Shown here piece by piece: positions 15,207 to 22,567 of a stretch of DNA of 31,245 nt; within the stretch, counting starts at the first letter, position 1, and every line of letters starts with the position of its first letter. The notes beneath the pieces are model-generated. The model saw only the letters and a list, made by a program, of their open reading frames with translations. It did no database searches and was not told where the DNA came from. The stretch covers positions 1-31,245 of IMG/VR virus record IMGVR_UViG_3300033141_004299; one strand, 5' to 3'. The stretch is from a virus. The position numbers were made by a program, and so were the translations under genes.

Positions 15207-16136
15207 GTGGCGAAAAGACTCAAGCAAATACAGTTAGATGAGATTTCACTTGTTTCTGCTCCTGCAAACAGGAAAAAGTTCTATATTATAAAGGAACAAA
15301 AGTGCCCCGATTGTGGGGGCATTCTGAAGCAAATGAGAATTGATGAAGATGAAGCTTGCACTCAATTGAAATGTTCAGAATGCGGACGTATAATTGAAAG
15401 TTCAACCATAAAGGAGGTTTTTGAAATGGAAGACCTTATGAAAATTTACAAAGAACTCACAGGTGACTCGGAAGATTTTTCTGAGGAACAAATTAGCATT
15501 TTGAAAGCGATGAAGGAAGAGACCCTTAATGCAATCAAGGGTGCTCTCAATATGCTGAATAAGTACAAGGCAGACATGCCTAAAGATTTGAAAGATGCTG
15601 TTGACGTACTTGCGAAGTATGTTACTGGAAAAGCTCCTTATCCATATCCTTATCCTACGAAAAAGGATGCGGAGATTTTAGACCAGCTTATTGAGAAACA
15701 CAAAAAGGAAGTTGTGGAATTGGAAAAGGCGGGCAAAAAACTTTCCAAAGATACAATTGAGAAAATTAGAAGCGTTATCAAATCGCTTGCTGGTCTGCCC
15801 GATGCTATTAAGACTCTCCAAAGTCTGCTTCCTGAGGGGGAGGAAGTTAAGAAAGATACTAATGAAGATGACAAATCTGGCGAGTTAGCAGAGCAAGTCA
15901 AGAAAGAATTTACCGATAAGCTTGGTGAAATTGTCAAAAGCATTGAAAAGATGACCGAGGAGAGCAAGAAAACGGCAGAAGAGGTAAAGAAATCTGCTGA
16001 GGATATGGACAAACGTTTAACAGTGCTTGAAGAAGAAAAAGGTATTAAGAAGAGCATTGATGGTGAGGGGGATGATGATGAGGATGAGGAAGCGGGAAAC
16101 TTTCCATCGATAACCAAAGCTCTTCAGAATGGATAA
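15207..16136 (+). CDS. XkdF C-terminal segment and capsid scaffold protein
   Basis: 309 residues from GTG 15207, which follows GGGAGGAG by 6 bases; an upstream in-frame TTG lies inside a hairpin and is unlikely. It opens with KRLKQIQLDEISLVSAPANR-KKFYIIK, the sequence that follows the XkdF protease domain in related phages, so it is the displaced 3' part of that gene. A zinc ribbon follows (CPDCGG ... KCSECG), then a long charged, helical scaffold-like region with KAGKKLSKDTIEKIRSVIKS and a coiled coil (about residues 230-285), ending with an acidic run. A second in-frame start at 15426 has a perfect ribosome binding site and would give the scaffold alone (236 residues). The major capsid gene is next, as expected for a scaffold. 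Confidence 0.82.
   Translation: MAKRLKQIQLDEISLVSAPANRKKFYIIKEQKCPDCGGILKQMRIDEDEACTQLKCSECGRIIESSTIKEVFEMEDLMKIYKELTGDSEDFSEEQISILKAMKEETLNAIKGALNMLNKYKADMPKDLKDAVDVLAKYVTGKAPYPYPYPTKKDAEILDQLIEKHKKEVVELEKAGKKLSKDTIEKIRSVIKSLAGLPDAIKTLQSLLPEGEEVKKDTNEDDKSGELAEQVKKEFTDKLGEIVKSIEKMTEESKKTAEEVKKSAEDMDKRLTVLEEEKGIKKSIDGEGDDDEDEEAGNFPSITKALQNG
15411..15428 (+). promoter_or_regulatory. Internal ribosome binding site for nested scaffold
   Basis: AAGGAGG (15411-15417), 8 bases before an in-frame ATG (15426) inside the scaffold gene. The product would begin MEDLMKIYKELTGDSEDF, directly after the zinc ribbon, and share the remaining 236 residues. This copies the lambda C/Nu3 arrangement, where a scaffold is made from an internal start in the protease gene. 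Confidence 0.65.
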
Positions 16137-16140
16137 TTAG

Positions 16141-16206
16141 GAGGAAAAAAGAAGTTAAATAATCATACCAACTTTGCATTGAAAGTTTTTTACTTCGTTT
16201 TTCTTC
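16141..16206 (+). repeat. Imperfect hairpin in the capsid gene leader
   Basis: The arms at 16141-16159 and 16188-16206 can pair at 17 of 19 positions (one G-U wobble), with a 28-base loop. It lies between the scaffold stop and the capsid ribosome binding site. It may protect or regulate the abundant capsid mRNA; there is no following T run. Confidence 0.35.
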
Positions 16207-16246
16207 TCAAACTAACTTAACAAAAAAGAATGGGGTGAAAAGAAGA

Positions 16247-17329
16247 ATGATTACAAATCAGGATTTACTTTCCAAAAAGAAGTTCATTAAGGCGGCAAGC
16301 TTGAAAGCTTTACCGTCAATTGAACTTACTGAGGAAGAAGCCGATAAATTTATTGATTATGTCATAGACCAGTCCAAGTGGAAAGACAATGCTCGGATTG
16401 TAAAAATGGCAAAACCCGAAAAGCTTATTAGATACATTGATTTTGCTTCTGGAACAAGGTTTTTGAAACCTGCTGATACATTTTCAAGTTCGGATTATCA
16501 GAAAGAATTCACAAGCGATAAGATTACTCTTTCAAGTAAGAAAGTAAGGGGTTGTGTTGTTATTTATGATGATGATCTTGAAGATAATATTGAGGGACCA
16601 GCTTTTGCTGACCATTTAATGAAACTTGTTGCCATTAAGGCGGCGAATGAACTTGATGAGGCCTTTTGGGTAGCGGTTAAATCAACGGGTACTCCTTATG
16701 ACGATACGGACATTCGTGTCCTTTGGGATGGTTGGAGACATTGTTTATTCAATGATACCGTATTGGGTAATGGTGTGAATTTGCTTGATGCGTCAAACAA
16801 TATTACCGGGCATAAAAGCGACTTTACCAATGCTGGTAAAATTGCAGAGAGGAATGCCACCTCAGGTGTTTGGGAAATCAAATTTGCTAAGATGCTTGCG
16901 ACTTTGCCTTCAAAATATAAAGCCGCAGGACTTACTAATTTAAGATTTTTCTGTAATGATATTGTGGGAAATGATTATGTTGAGGCTCTTTCTGCACGCT
17001 CAACTGTACTTGGTGATAATGCAATTCTCGGCGATGCTCCGTTGAAATATAACAGAGTTCCAATAGTTGATATTCCTCAAATGCCAGTTACTTATACTCA
17101 ATCAGGTGATACAGGTAGGGGGTTGGAAGAATATGGTTCTGGTAGTTATACCGAATGTGTGCTTACTCATAAAGAGAATTTTATAATTGGTATGCAAAGA
17201 GAATTGAAGATGGAAACGAAACGCGCCCCGGAGGACGAGGCTACTTATGCATTTTACAGCATGCGTTTTGATTTGGCTCTACAAAATCCTGAAGCTGCAG
17301 TTTTACTCTGCAACCTGACCACCGGATAA
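16247..17329 (+). CDS. Major capsid protein (HK97 fold)
   Basis: About 360 residues; builds the icosahedral shell. The order protease-scaffold-capsid and the sequence pattern support the call: an N-terminal helical arm, FASGTRFLKPADTFSSSDYQ followed by KEFTSDKITLSSKKVRG (the E-loop/P-domain region), VVIYDDDLEDNIEGPAFADH, a spine helix KLVAIKAANELDEAFW, then an A-domain FAKMLATLPSKYKAAGLTNL-RFFCN and a closing FYSMRFDLALQNPEAAVL. ATG 16247 is chosen because GGGGTGA lies 9 bases upstream; GTG 16235 falls within that site. No long delta domain is seen, so the separate scaffold probably directs assembly and is removed by the XkdF protease. Confidence 0.9.
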   Translation: MITNQDLLSKKKFIKAASLKALPSIELTEEEADKFIDYVIDQSKWKDNARIVKMAKPEKLIRYIDFASGTRFLKPADTFSSSDYQKEFTSDKITLSSKKVRGCVVIYDDDLEDNIEGPAFADHLMKLVAIKAANELDEAFWVAVKSTGTPYDDTDIRVLWDGWRHCLFNDTVLGNGVNLLDASNNITGHKSDFTNAGKIAERNATSGVWEIKFAKMLATLPSKYKAAGLTNLRFFCNDIVGNDYVEALSARSTVLGDNAILGDAPLKYNRVPIVDIPQMPVTYTQSGDTGRGLEEYGSGSYTECVLTHKENFIIGMQRELKMETKRAPEDEATYAFYSMRFDLALQNPEAAVLLCNLTTG

Positions 17330-17361
17330 GAAACAATGAAACTAAGATGGAGGTTTGAACA

Positions 17362-17622
17362 GTGAATTATACTATTGTTAATACTGGGAAGGCACGAGAT
17401 ATTTTTGGTCCAAAGGGAGAGCGTTTTTTCATTGCCCGCCAAGAAACTTTTGTGACTACCAGTAGGACTTTTGCTAAAGAAGCTGTTAAACTGCCGGGTA
17501 TTACTTGTAAAGAGATTGAGATTGAAGAAAGAAGGGTAAGGAAACAATCAACAGAGATAGACAAACAAAAAAAGAATGACTCCTTTCTTAGAAAGATGAG
17601 GAAAAGGATAAAAAACAATTAA
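17362..17622 (+). CDS. Small basic virion-region protein (86 aa)
   Basis: GTG start with GGAGG 8 bases upstream. It begins MNYTIVNTGKARDIFGPKGE with a compact beta-rich N-terminal half, and ends with a highly charged tail (Arg/Lys/Glu). The first half, with RFFIARQETFVTT, looks like a small SH3/beta-barrel-type protein often found after capsid genes, but I do not assign a family. Immediately downstream of the capsid gene, so a capsid-associated role is possible. Confidence 0.68.
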   Translation: MNYTIVNTGKARDIFGPKGERFFIARQETFVTTSRTFAKEAVKLPGITCKEIEIEERRVRKQSTEIDKQKKNDSFLRKMRKRIKNN

Positions 17623-17646
17623 AAAAAAGAATGAGGTGAATAAATA

Positions 17647-18315
17647 ATGAGCATTAGAAATTTAGCAACGCTTGATAGGGATATATGCCAGCCTTTGGGC
17701 AGGATAATCAATGATGCGTTTAAGGATGGTTGGACTGCTACATATACACCAAGCGGTACTTCGGCGGTTAATAATATTGATATAGGGGTTACAGATGCTT
17801 GCACGATGTCAAGTGGTTATGCACACGGAATCCATATCTCTATGAATAATACTGGCGAGAAATCGGGTGGTTGTTCTGTTACCCAAGTAAATGGATTGGG
17901 TGTGGATTACACCTTAACTGAAGGTGGTGCGGCAGGATTTTACGGGTTTTATACATATATAGGTAAGAGCGGAACTCCAGATTTAGAAAATGCCGCAGTT
18001 GCTGGTGCCGTTCTTGATATTGCTGAAGTAGGAGCAACTGATTATCTTGTTCCTCTTTGGTTAAACAAATATAATACTACTAAAGCAACTTCCATTGATG
18101 CATTCATATTAATGGCATGTCAAGGTAGTGGTGTAGCGAAAGCCGGATTTGTTTTTCAGGGGACACAATTGCCTGATAATCTAATTGAAATTGCTTCAGG
18201 AGCCCGAGATATGTTAGTATTAACTGCTGGGACTTATTCAACGGCGGAAGGATATTTTAAAGTCAGCCTTAATGGTTCGGATTACAGAATTCCGTTTTAT
18301 GCTGGTACTGATTAA
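17647..18315 (+). CDS. Virion structural / decoration-type protein (222 aa)
   Basis: A Gly/Ala/Ser/Thr-rich, beta-dominated protein with no signal peptide. It begins MSIRNLATLDRDICQPLG; the body has alternating hydrophobic strands (GYAHGIHISMNNTG, DYTLTEGGAAGFYGFYTYIG) and a C-terminus GSDYRIPFYAGTD. This composition and the position after the capsid gene fit a head fibre, decoration or spike subunit. GAGGTGA is 8 bases upstream of the ATG. No catalytic motif seen. Confidence 0.75.
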   Translation: MSIRNLATLDRDICQPLGRIINDAFKDGWTATYTPSGTSAVNNIDIGVTDACTMSSGYAHGIHISMNNTGEKSGGCSVTQVNGLGVDYTLTEGGAAGFYGFYTYIGKSGTPDLENAAVAGAVLDIAEVGATDYLVPLWLNKYNTTKATSIDAFILMACQGSGVAKAGFVFQGTQLPDNLIEIASGARDMLVLTAGTYSTAEGYFKVSLNGSDYRIPFYAGTD

Positions 18316-18371
18316 AAAAAAGTTTAATGACATAAGGTTTTAACAAACTTTAGAAGAAGGAGAGAAGTAGT

Positions 18372-18791
18372 ATGAAGGTTAAACTACAGGTAGCGGAACG
18401 TATTAATCTATTATCAATTCTGCCTCGTGAGGGGAACTTCATCGACTTGAAAATTATTAGAGAACTCCGTGAAAATCTCAGCTTTAAAGATGAAGAACAC
18501 GGAAAACTCCAATTTAGGTATCCCTGGAAATGCCCTAAATGTGGGTTTATTCATCAAGTTGTTACCTCTCAAGTAAGTTTTGTAAAATGCCCTGAATGTG
18601 GTTCTGGTATGCAAAATACGGGGCAAATTACATGGAATGGTGAACGTGCTGAGGAAGTGGAAATTGAGTTTTCAAATAGGGGGTTTGCTATAATTTCAGA
18701 AGCTCTTGAAAAGCTAAACAATGAGAAAAAGTTAACGGAGGCGCATTTCAATCTTTACGAGAAGTTTTGTGCAGAAAAGGAAAGCGTGTAA
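18372..18791 (+). CDS. Zinc-ribbon protein (139 aa)
   Basis: Contains one clear zinc ribbon, CPKCGFIH followed 15-20 residues on by CPECGSG (residues about 56-80), flanked by a charged N-terminal part and a helical C-terminus (about 100-139). Its GAAGGAGAGAAG leader is a good ribosome binding site. The family is not recognised. Surrounded by virion structural genes; could be a small assembly factor or structural protein stabilised by zinc. Confidence 0.7.
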   Translation: MKVKLQVAERINLLSILPREGNFIDLKIIRELRENLSFKDEEHGKLQFRYPWKCPKCGFIHQVVTSQVSFVKCPECGSGMQNTGQITWNGERAEEVEIEFSNRGFAIISEALEKLNNEKKLTEAHFNLYEKFCAEKESV

Positions 18792-18803
18792 AAACGAAAG
18801 TAG

Positions 18804-19304
18804 GTGATTGCAATAGATTTTGGACATGATTTTTCGATTTATCCGATTCAAGCCGATTTAACAGCTGATGGAGTTCAATATTCCCCCGAAGTTGAAACCA
18901 CAACTCCCGATACCGATGTAGTTGTATTGGAAGGTTCTTTTGATTTAGGCTTTGATAGGCTGGATAAGTACACCAAAAATATAAAATTGTCAATACTCTG
19001 GGCTTATTTTGAATTTCACGTGATGTTCAAAGCAGACGCCTCTACCACTGCTGATATTAAATGGAAAGCACAAGCTCGAAACAAAGATGGAACTTGGGTT
19101 GATTTGTTTGATTATGTAACTTATGCAGATATTGGCACTATTTATGATGAAAAAATTTATAAAGGTTATGCAGACCTTCAAACAAATTTTCAGGAAGTTC
19201 CATTTGATTGGAGAATTGTGTTTCAGTGTAATGAAGAAGATGAAGGCCGGGCGAAAGTAAAAAATACCACTTATTATAGAGTTGTGTTTGAGGATATCGA
19301 TTGA
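18804..19304 (+). CDS. Virion structural protein, beta-sandwich (166 aa)
   Basis: Predominantly beta-strand protein with DADLT-type turns, no Cys cluster and no TM. Motifs seen: LDLGF-like SFDLGFDRLDKYTKN and YFEFHVMFKADASTTADIKW, ending YYRVVFEDID. It reads like a small jelly-roll or carbohydrate-binding-like domain of virion decoration or fibre proteins. The start is uncertain: GTG 18804 lies within the AGGTGA that would be the ribosome binding site for a start some codons later (ATA/ATT), and no later ATG fits well. Confidence 0.7.
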   Translation: MIAIDFGHDFSIYPIQADLTADGVQYSPEVETTTPDTDVVVLEGSFDLGFDRLDKYTKNIKLSILWAYFEFHVMFKADASTTADIKWKAQARNKDGTWVDLFDYVTYADIGTIYDEKIYKGYADLQTNFQEVPFDWRIVFQCNEEDEGRAKVKNTTYYRVVFEDID

Positions 19305-19325
19305 TAAGGAAAGGTGAGATGACTT

Positions 19326-20441
19326 GTGCCTGAGAGTATTGGGAAACGAAATATTAATGTTCTTGACATTGCCACAGATGAGATAAGAGCACGGGATGGA
19401 GATGGGCTGAAGCTATATGATGATGGTGGCAACGGCATTTTTATAGAAGATGGTGGCAACATTGGTATCGGAACGGTGGAGCCTAAGACAAAGCTTCATG
19501 TTTCGGGCGGTGTGGCTTCATACGATGATGATAGAAACTTAACTTCTCTACGTCATCTGGTAGATAGAAAATATGTGGATATAGCAGTTACTGCATTAGG
19601 ACTGAGATACTATATGCTTGATACCGACTCTGGAACAGAGGATTATAAGAATTGTTCTTCATCTTCATCTGATGGTGCAGAACAAAGCTCAAGTAAAGCA
19701 AGCTTATCGGATGATGATTATATCCTCGGCTGGATTGCTCCAAATGCCAATGAACCAGATAAACTGATAATTGGAGAATATAACTGGAGAATTTATGCGG
19801 AAAAAACCGGCGGCACAAAAACATTAAGATTATACTGGAAACTGGTTGAACGGAAAAGCGATACTTCAGAGGTTGTTATCGGAACTTCTATTATTAGCAA
19901 TGACATAACGTCTGGTAAAAACTCATATATTCTTCCTCTGACTTTGTCGGCAGACTACGATATAGCAAGCGATAGCTATGTTGTAGGAAAGATTTATGCC
20001 GATGTATCTGGAAGTGGTTCGGCGCCAAGTGTCACTCTATACTATGAAGGAGACTCCGATTCTCACTGGCAAATACCCGTCAATACAGAGATACTTGATG
20101 GCATATACGTTAATATTGACGGTGATACGATGACCGGGGATCTGACAGTTTCTAACCTCTATGTTCCTGATGGTGGATTTGTGGGAATTAGTGGTGCTGA
20201 CGGCTGGACTTTTGACAGCTCCAATGGTGATATAAGCACTACCAGCAACGTTGGCATTGGGACGACTGAACCGACTGCGGCGTTAGATATAAATTCTGAC
20301 ATTTTACGTTTACGGACAGCAAAAACACCGGCATCATCAGGAGACACAGGGAATGCTGGTGATGTTTGCTGGGACGCTGATTACTTATATATATGCACGG
20401 CAACGAACACGTGGCGCAGAATACAACATGCAACTTGGTAA
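19326..20441 (+). CDS. Phage fibre protein with GIGTTEP repeats
   Basis: 371 residues, GTG start after AAAGGTGAGATGACTT. Two copies of a short fibre motif are seen: GNIGIGTVEPKTKLHVSG (residues about 45-62) and SNVGIGTTEPTAALDIN (about 311-327). Between them lies a trimerisation-type stretch and a larger beta domain (about 115-255, with YNWRIYAEKTGGTKTLRLYW), then DGDTMTGDLTVSNL, a repeat common in tail and head fibres. It ends with GDVCWDADYLYICTATNTWR, a compact C-terminal cap found in many phage fibres. It probably binds the host surface. Placement before the head-tail connector genes suggests a head or capsid fibre. Confidence 0.85.
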   Translation: MPESIGKRNINVLDIATDEIRARDGDGLKLYDDGGNGIFIEDGGNIGIGTVEPKTKLHVSGGVASYDDDRNLTSLRHLVDRKYVDIAVTALGLRYYMLDTDSGTEDYKNCSSSSSDGAEQSSSKASLSDDDYILGWIAPNANEPDKLIIGEYNWRIYAEKTGGTKTLRLYWKLVERKSDTSEVVIGTSIISNDITSGKNSYILPLTLSADYDIASDSYVVGKIYADVSGSGSAPSVTLYYEGDSDSHWQIPVNTEILDGIYVNIDGDTMTGDLTVSNLYVPDGGFVGISGADGWTFDSSNGDISTTSNVGIGTTEPTAALDINSDILRLRTAKTPASSGDTGNAGDVCWDADYLYICTATNTWRRIQHATW

Positions 20442-20580
20442 AAGAAGAATTATGATGATTAATGTGGGTAGATACAAAGAACTAATGGTATTGCTTTCCT
20501 CTTTTTTATATCTGTGATTATTAGCTTCTTTTTTTAACTCACATAATAAGGATTGTTGATTTGAAAGGAATTTAAAAGAG
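20442..20580 (+). other. Non-coding stretch between two virion genes
   Basis: 139 bases, AT-rich. It contains only a doubtful 21-codon frame (ATG-ATG after AAAAGAAGAATT). No convincing hairpin or promoter is recognised. Confidence 0.35.
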
Positions 20581-20727
20581 ATGAAAAACAAGAGAAGAAG
20601 AAAGACAGAAAAGCAGTTGGAGAGAAACGTCTTGGAATATGAAGAAGAATCACAAAAAGAAAACCCTCCTCCTGATTTGGGGGTTTCTGTTAATGATGAA
20701 TTAAACATTAAAGAAAAAATAGGATGA
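20581..20727 (+). CDS. Small charged hypothetical protein (48 aa)
   Basis: ATG 20581, 48 codons. The N-terminus is strongly basic (KNKRRRKTEKQLERNVLEY), followed by an acidic, Pro-containing part (QKENPPPDLGVSVNDELNI). Disordered, DNA/RNA- or protein-binding composition. AAAGGA lies about 12 bases upstream and AAAAGAG closer. Not recognised. It fits the spacing between two virion genes on the same strand. Confidence 0.5.
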   Translation: MKNKRRRKTEKQLERNVLEYEEESQKENPPPDLGVSVNDELNIKEKIG

Positions 20728-20743
20728 AAAGAGGTGAATAAGT

Positions 20744-21232
20744 ATGAGAGAATCGGCACAAACAAAAGAAGGAATCAAGATTCATGGATTCAGCAGAGTT
20801 CAAATTGAAGACCCTAAATCGGGAAAGATTGTCGGCGATTCTGGATGGTGTGGTCCAAATACGGTGACCAACTTAGGCATTCAGCATTATCTTTGCGAGT
20901 TGCTTGGAAATACCACAGGGTCACTTCAAGTTGGGTATATGGCTCTTGGAACTGGCGGAGCTCCTGCAGCGGGCGACACTACTCTTGAGGGAGAACAAAG
21001 CAAGAGAAAAGCAGTTTCGGTCTCTGTCTCAAACTCAAAGACGGCGGTGTTTACAGCAACCTTTGCTTCAAGTGATAGTTTTGTTACCGCAACAAAGAAT
21101 ATTTCTAACATCGGTTTGTTTGCACTGTCTTCAGCAGGAGCTGGTTCAATATTTGCAGGAAATACCTATGCTTCAAGTTCATGTGCGACCAACCAAAACG
21201 TCAACACAACTTATGAGGTGAGATTTTCATAA
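20744..21232 (+). CDS. Virion structural protein (162 aa)
   Basis: GAGGTGA just upstream of the ATG. The N-terminus has EGIKIHGFSRVQIEDPKSGK, then GWCGPNTVTNLGIQHYLCEL, MALGTGGAPAAGDTTLEGE and a C-terminal VTATKNISNIGLFAL. This pattern (a strand, N-T-V-T-N-x-G-x-x-x-x, ALGTG, SNIGLF) is one I associate with structural proteins in phage head/fibre regions of metagenomic siphophages. Ala/Ser/Thr-rich and beta-dominated. It is likely a decoration or fibre-associated protein. Confidence 0.75.
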   Translation: MRESAQTKEGIKIHGFSRVQIEDPKSGKIVGDSGWCGPNTVTNLGIQHYLCELLGNTTGSLQVGYMALGTGGAPAAGDTTLEGEQSKRKAVSVSVSNSKTAVFTATFASSDSFVTATKNISNIGLFALSSAGAGSIFAGNTYASSSCATNQNVNTTYEVRFS

Positions 21233-21246
21233 TATTAAAATAATGT

Positions 21247-21267
21247 ATTATTATTATTATTATTATT
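21247..21267 (+). repeat. ATT trinucleotide microsatellite
   Basis: Seven ATT units. It lies at the 3' edge of the antisense HNH gene (whose TAA falls inside it) and just after a virion gene, possibly at the boundary of the inserted endonuclease cassette. Confidence 0.7.
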
Positions 21268-21799
21268 TAATCTTTTTCTTGGTTTTTACTCGTTTGAACT
21301 TTTTAGGGAGTCCTCGTTGAGCTAATCCGGTTTTTATGTGGGATTCTTTTACGGTTTCGGTTACTGTATACTTTCTTAACGGGATATTATGTGTTTTGAG
21401 ATATTTTTTAACGGTGACCCAACAACAGTTTAGTTCATCGGCTATTTGATAAGTGGTTTTATTAAGTTGTATGTATTGTTGAATCAACCATTTTTTGTTT
21501 TCTAATTTGGTTCTTGATTCATTTGAAATTCTTTTTCTGTTGTGGAGAACAGCGTGTTGGGATTGTCCTTTAAGAATAGTAAGATTGTTTGGATTATTAT
21601 TCCAGCGATTTCCATCCTTGTGATGAACTATTTCTTCTGGTTTAAGAAATCTTCCTATTGTAGATTCGACTATTACATGCGAGAGAAGAATGAACCCCTT
21701 ATTATTAGCATAAGGATGTTCTGGGCATTTAATATATATTCTTCCATCTTGAGAAACGGAAATTGGGAAACGATATCTTGTGGATTTTAATTTATTCAT
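21263..21799 (-). CDS. HNH homing endonuclease with HTH domain
   Basis: 178 residues, the only clear minus-strand gene. On its own strand AGGAG lies 6 bases before the ATG. An HNH nuclease of the HNH_3 type is seen in EEIVHHKDGNRWNNNPNNLT (residues about 55-75), with the two His and Asn of the beta-beta-alpha metal fold. A C-terminal HTH-like stretch, YQIADELNCCWVTVKKYLKT, and a highly basic tail (GLPKKFKRVKTKKKIK) would bind DNA. It sits antisense between a structural gene and a methyltransferase, the typical placement of a free-standing selfish endonuclease. Confidence 0.85.
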   Translation of the reverse strand: MNKLKSTRYRFPISVSQDGRIYIKCPEHPYANNKGFILLSHVIVESTIGRFLKPEEIVHHKDGNRWNNNPNNLTILKGQSQHAVLHNRKRISNESRTKLENKKWLIQQYIQLNKTTYQIADELNCCWVTVKKYLKTHNIPLRKYTVTETVKESHIKTGLAQRGLPKKFKRVKTKKKIK

Positions 21800-21915
21800 G
21801 ATGTTCTCCTTTTTTTGGATTGGTTTTTTTTAAAAGGGAAATGTAATAGATCTGAACCAAAAAGTCAATAGTTAATTTATATTTTGTTTTTAAAAAGAGA
21901 GAGGGTTTGGTTTTG

Positions 21916-22440
21916 ATGAATGATAAGTTCGATTTTGACAAATCCAAAGGGATTTTACTTGACATTGGTTGTGGAGAAAACAAGCAACCAGGTTTTGTTG
22001 GATTAGATAAAAAAGAACTTCCTGGTGTTGATATAGTTTGGAATTTGGAAGAATTTCCTTATCCACTTGAAAATGAATCGTGTTTGACTATTGTGGGTTC
22101 TCACATTGCGGAACACATCAAGCCTTGGTTGACGATTCATTTTTTTGATGAATTATGGAGAATTATGAAGATTGATGGGCAACTTGCTTTATCAATGCCT
22201 TATGGTGTTTCATCTGGATTTTTACAAGACCCGACTCATTGCAACATGTTTAATGAAGTAACATTTCAGTATTTTGACCCTCATTTTCCTTTATATACAA
22301 TATACAAACCAAAACCCTGGAAGATTGAAGAAGGCTTCCCCTGCTGGCAAGTATCAGGAAACATGGAAGTTATGATGAGAAAAATGACTATTAAAGAATT
22401 AGAAAAGCTTTTAGAAGGATTGGGGAATGGTAAGAATTAA
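21916..22440 (+). CDS. SAM-dependent methyltransferase
   Basis: About 174 residues from ATG 21916 (an in-frame TTG at 21907 is possible). The class I Rossmann motif I is GILLDIGCGENKQPGFVGLD, with motif II acids in the following region (LPGVDIVWNLEEFPY) and a post-motif SHIAEHIKPW then WRIMKIDGQLALSMP, the order seen in Methyltransf_11/methyltransferase-like enzymes that modify sugars or small molecules. It lies beside the glycosyltransferase and the long fibre gene, so O-methylation of a virion glycan is plausible. The substrate is not shown by the sequence. Confidence 0.8.
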   Translation: MNDKFDFDKSKGILLDIGCGENKQPGFVGLDKKELPGVDIVWNLEEFPYPLENESCLTIVGSHIAEHIKPWLTIHFFDELWRIMKIDGQLALSMPYGVSSGFLQDPTHCNMFNEVTFQYFDPHFPLYTIYKPKPWKIEEGFPCWQVSGNMEVMMRKMTIKELEKLLEGLGNGKN

Positions 22441-22567
22441 ACTTTGCGAATGCGGCTGTGGTCGAGAAGTGAAAGTAGGAAATAGGTTTATTCATGGACA
22501 TAACAGGAGAAAAGAATGGAAAAAACCTTCTATCTTTTTGAGAGGAATAAGAATTGTCGGAAAATAA
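22427..22567 (+). CDS. Small CxCxC zinc-binding-like protein (46 aa)
   Basis: ATG 22427 overlaps the end of the methyltransferase gene. It reads KLCECGCGREVKVGNRFIHG-HNRRKEW, a compact C-x-C-x-C ... G-x-R-F-x-x-G-H-x-x-R motif I know from small phage proteins and from endonuclease-associated modules. Its 3' end overlaps the TTG start of the glycosyltransferase gene by 14 bases. It is probably translated as a coupled gene; metal binding is inferred. Confidence 0.65.
   Translation: MVRIKLCECGCGREVKVGNRFIHGHNRRKEWKKPSIFLRGIRIVGK

Noticed and set aside
15650-16117. 155-codon minus-strand ORF in the scaffold gene
   Set aside because: It is a Ser-rich shadow of the acidic/charged scaffold coding sequence, with no ribosome binding site.
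20904-21221. 105-codon + strand ORF inside the structural gene at 20744
   Set aside because: Alternative frame of a well-supported gene, with low-complexity Leu/Gln composition and no independent start signal.
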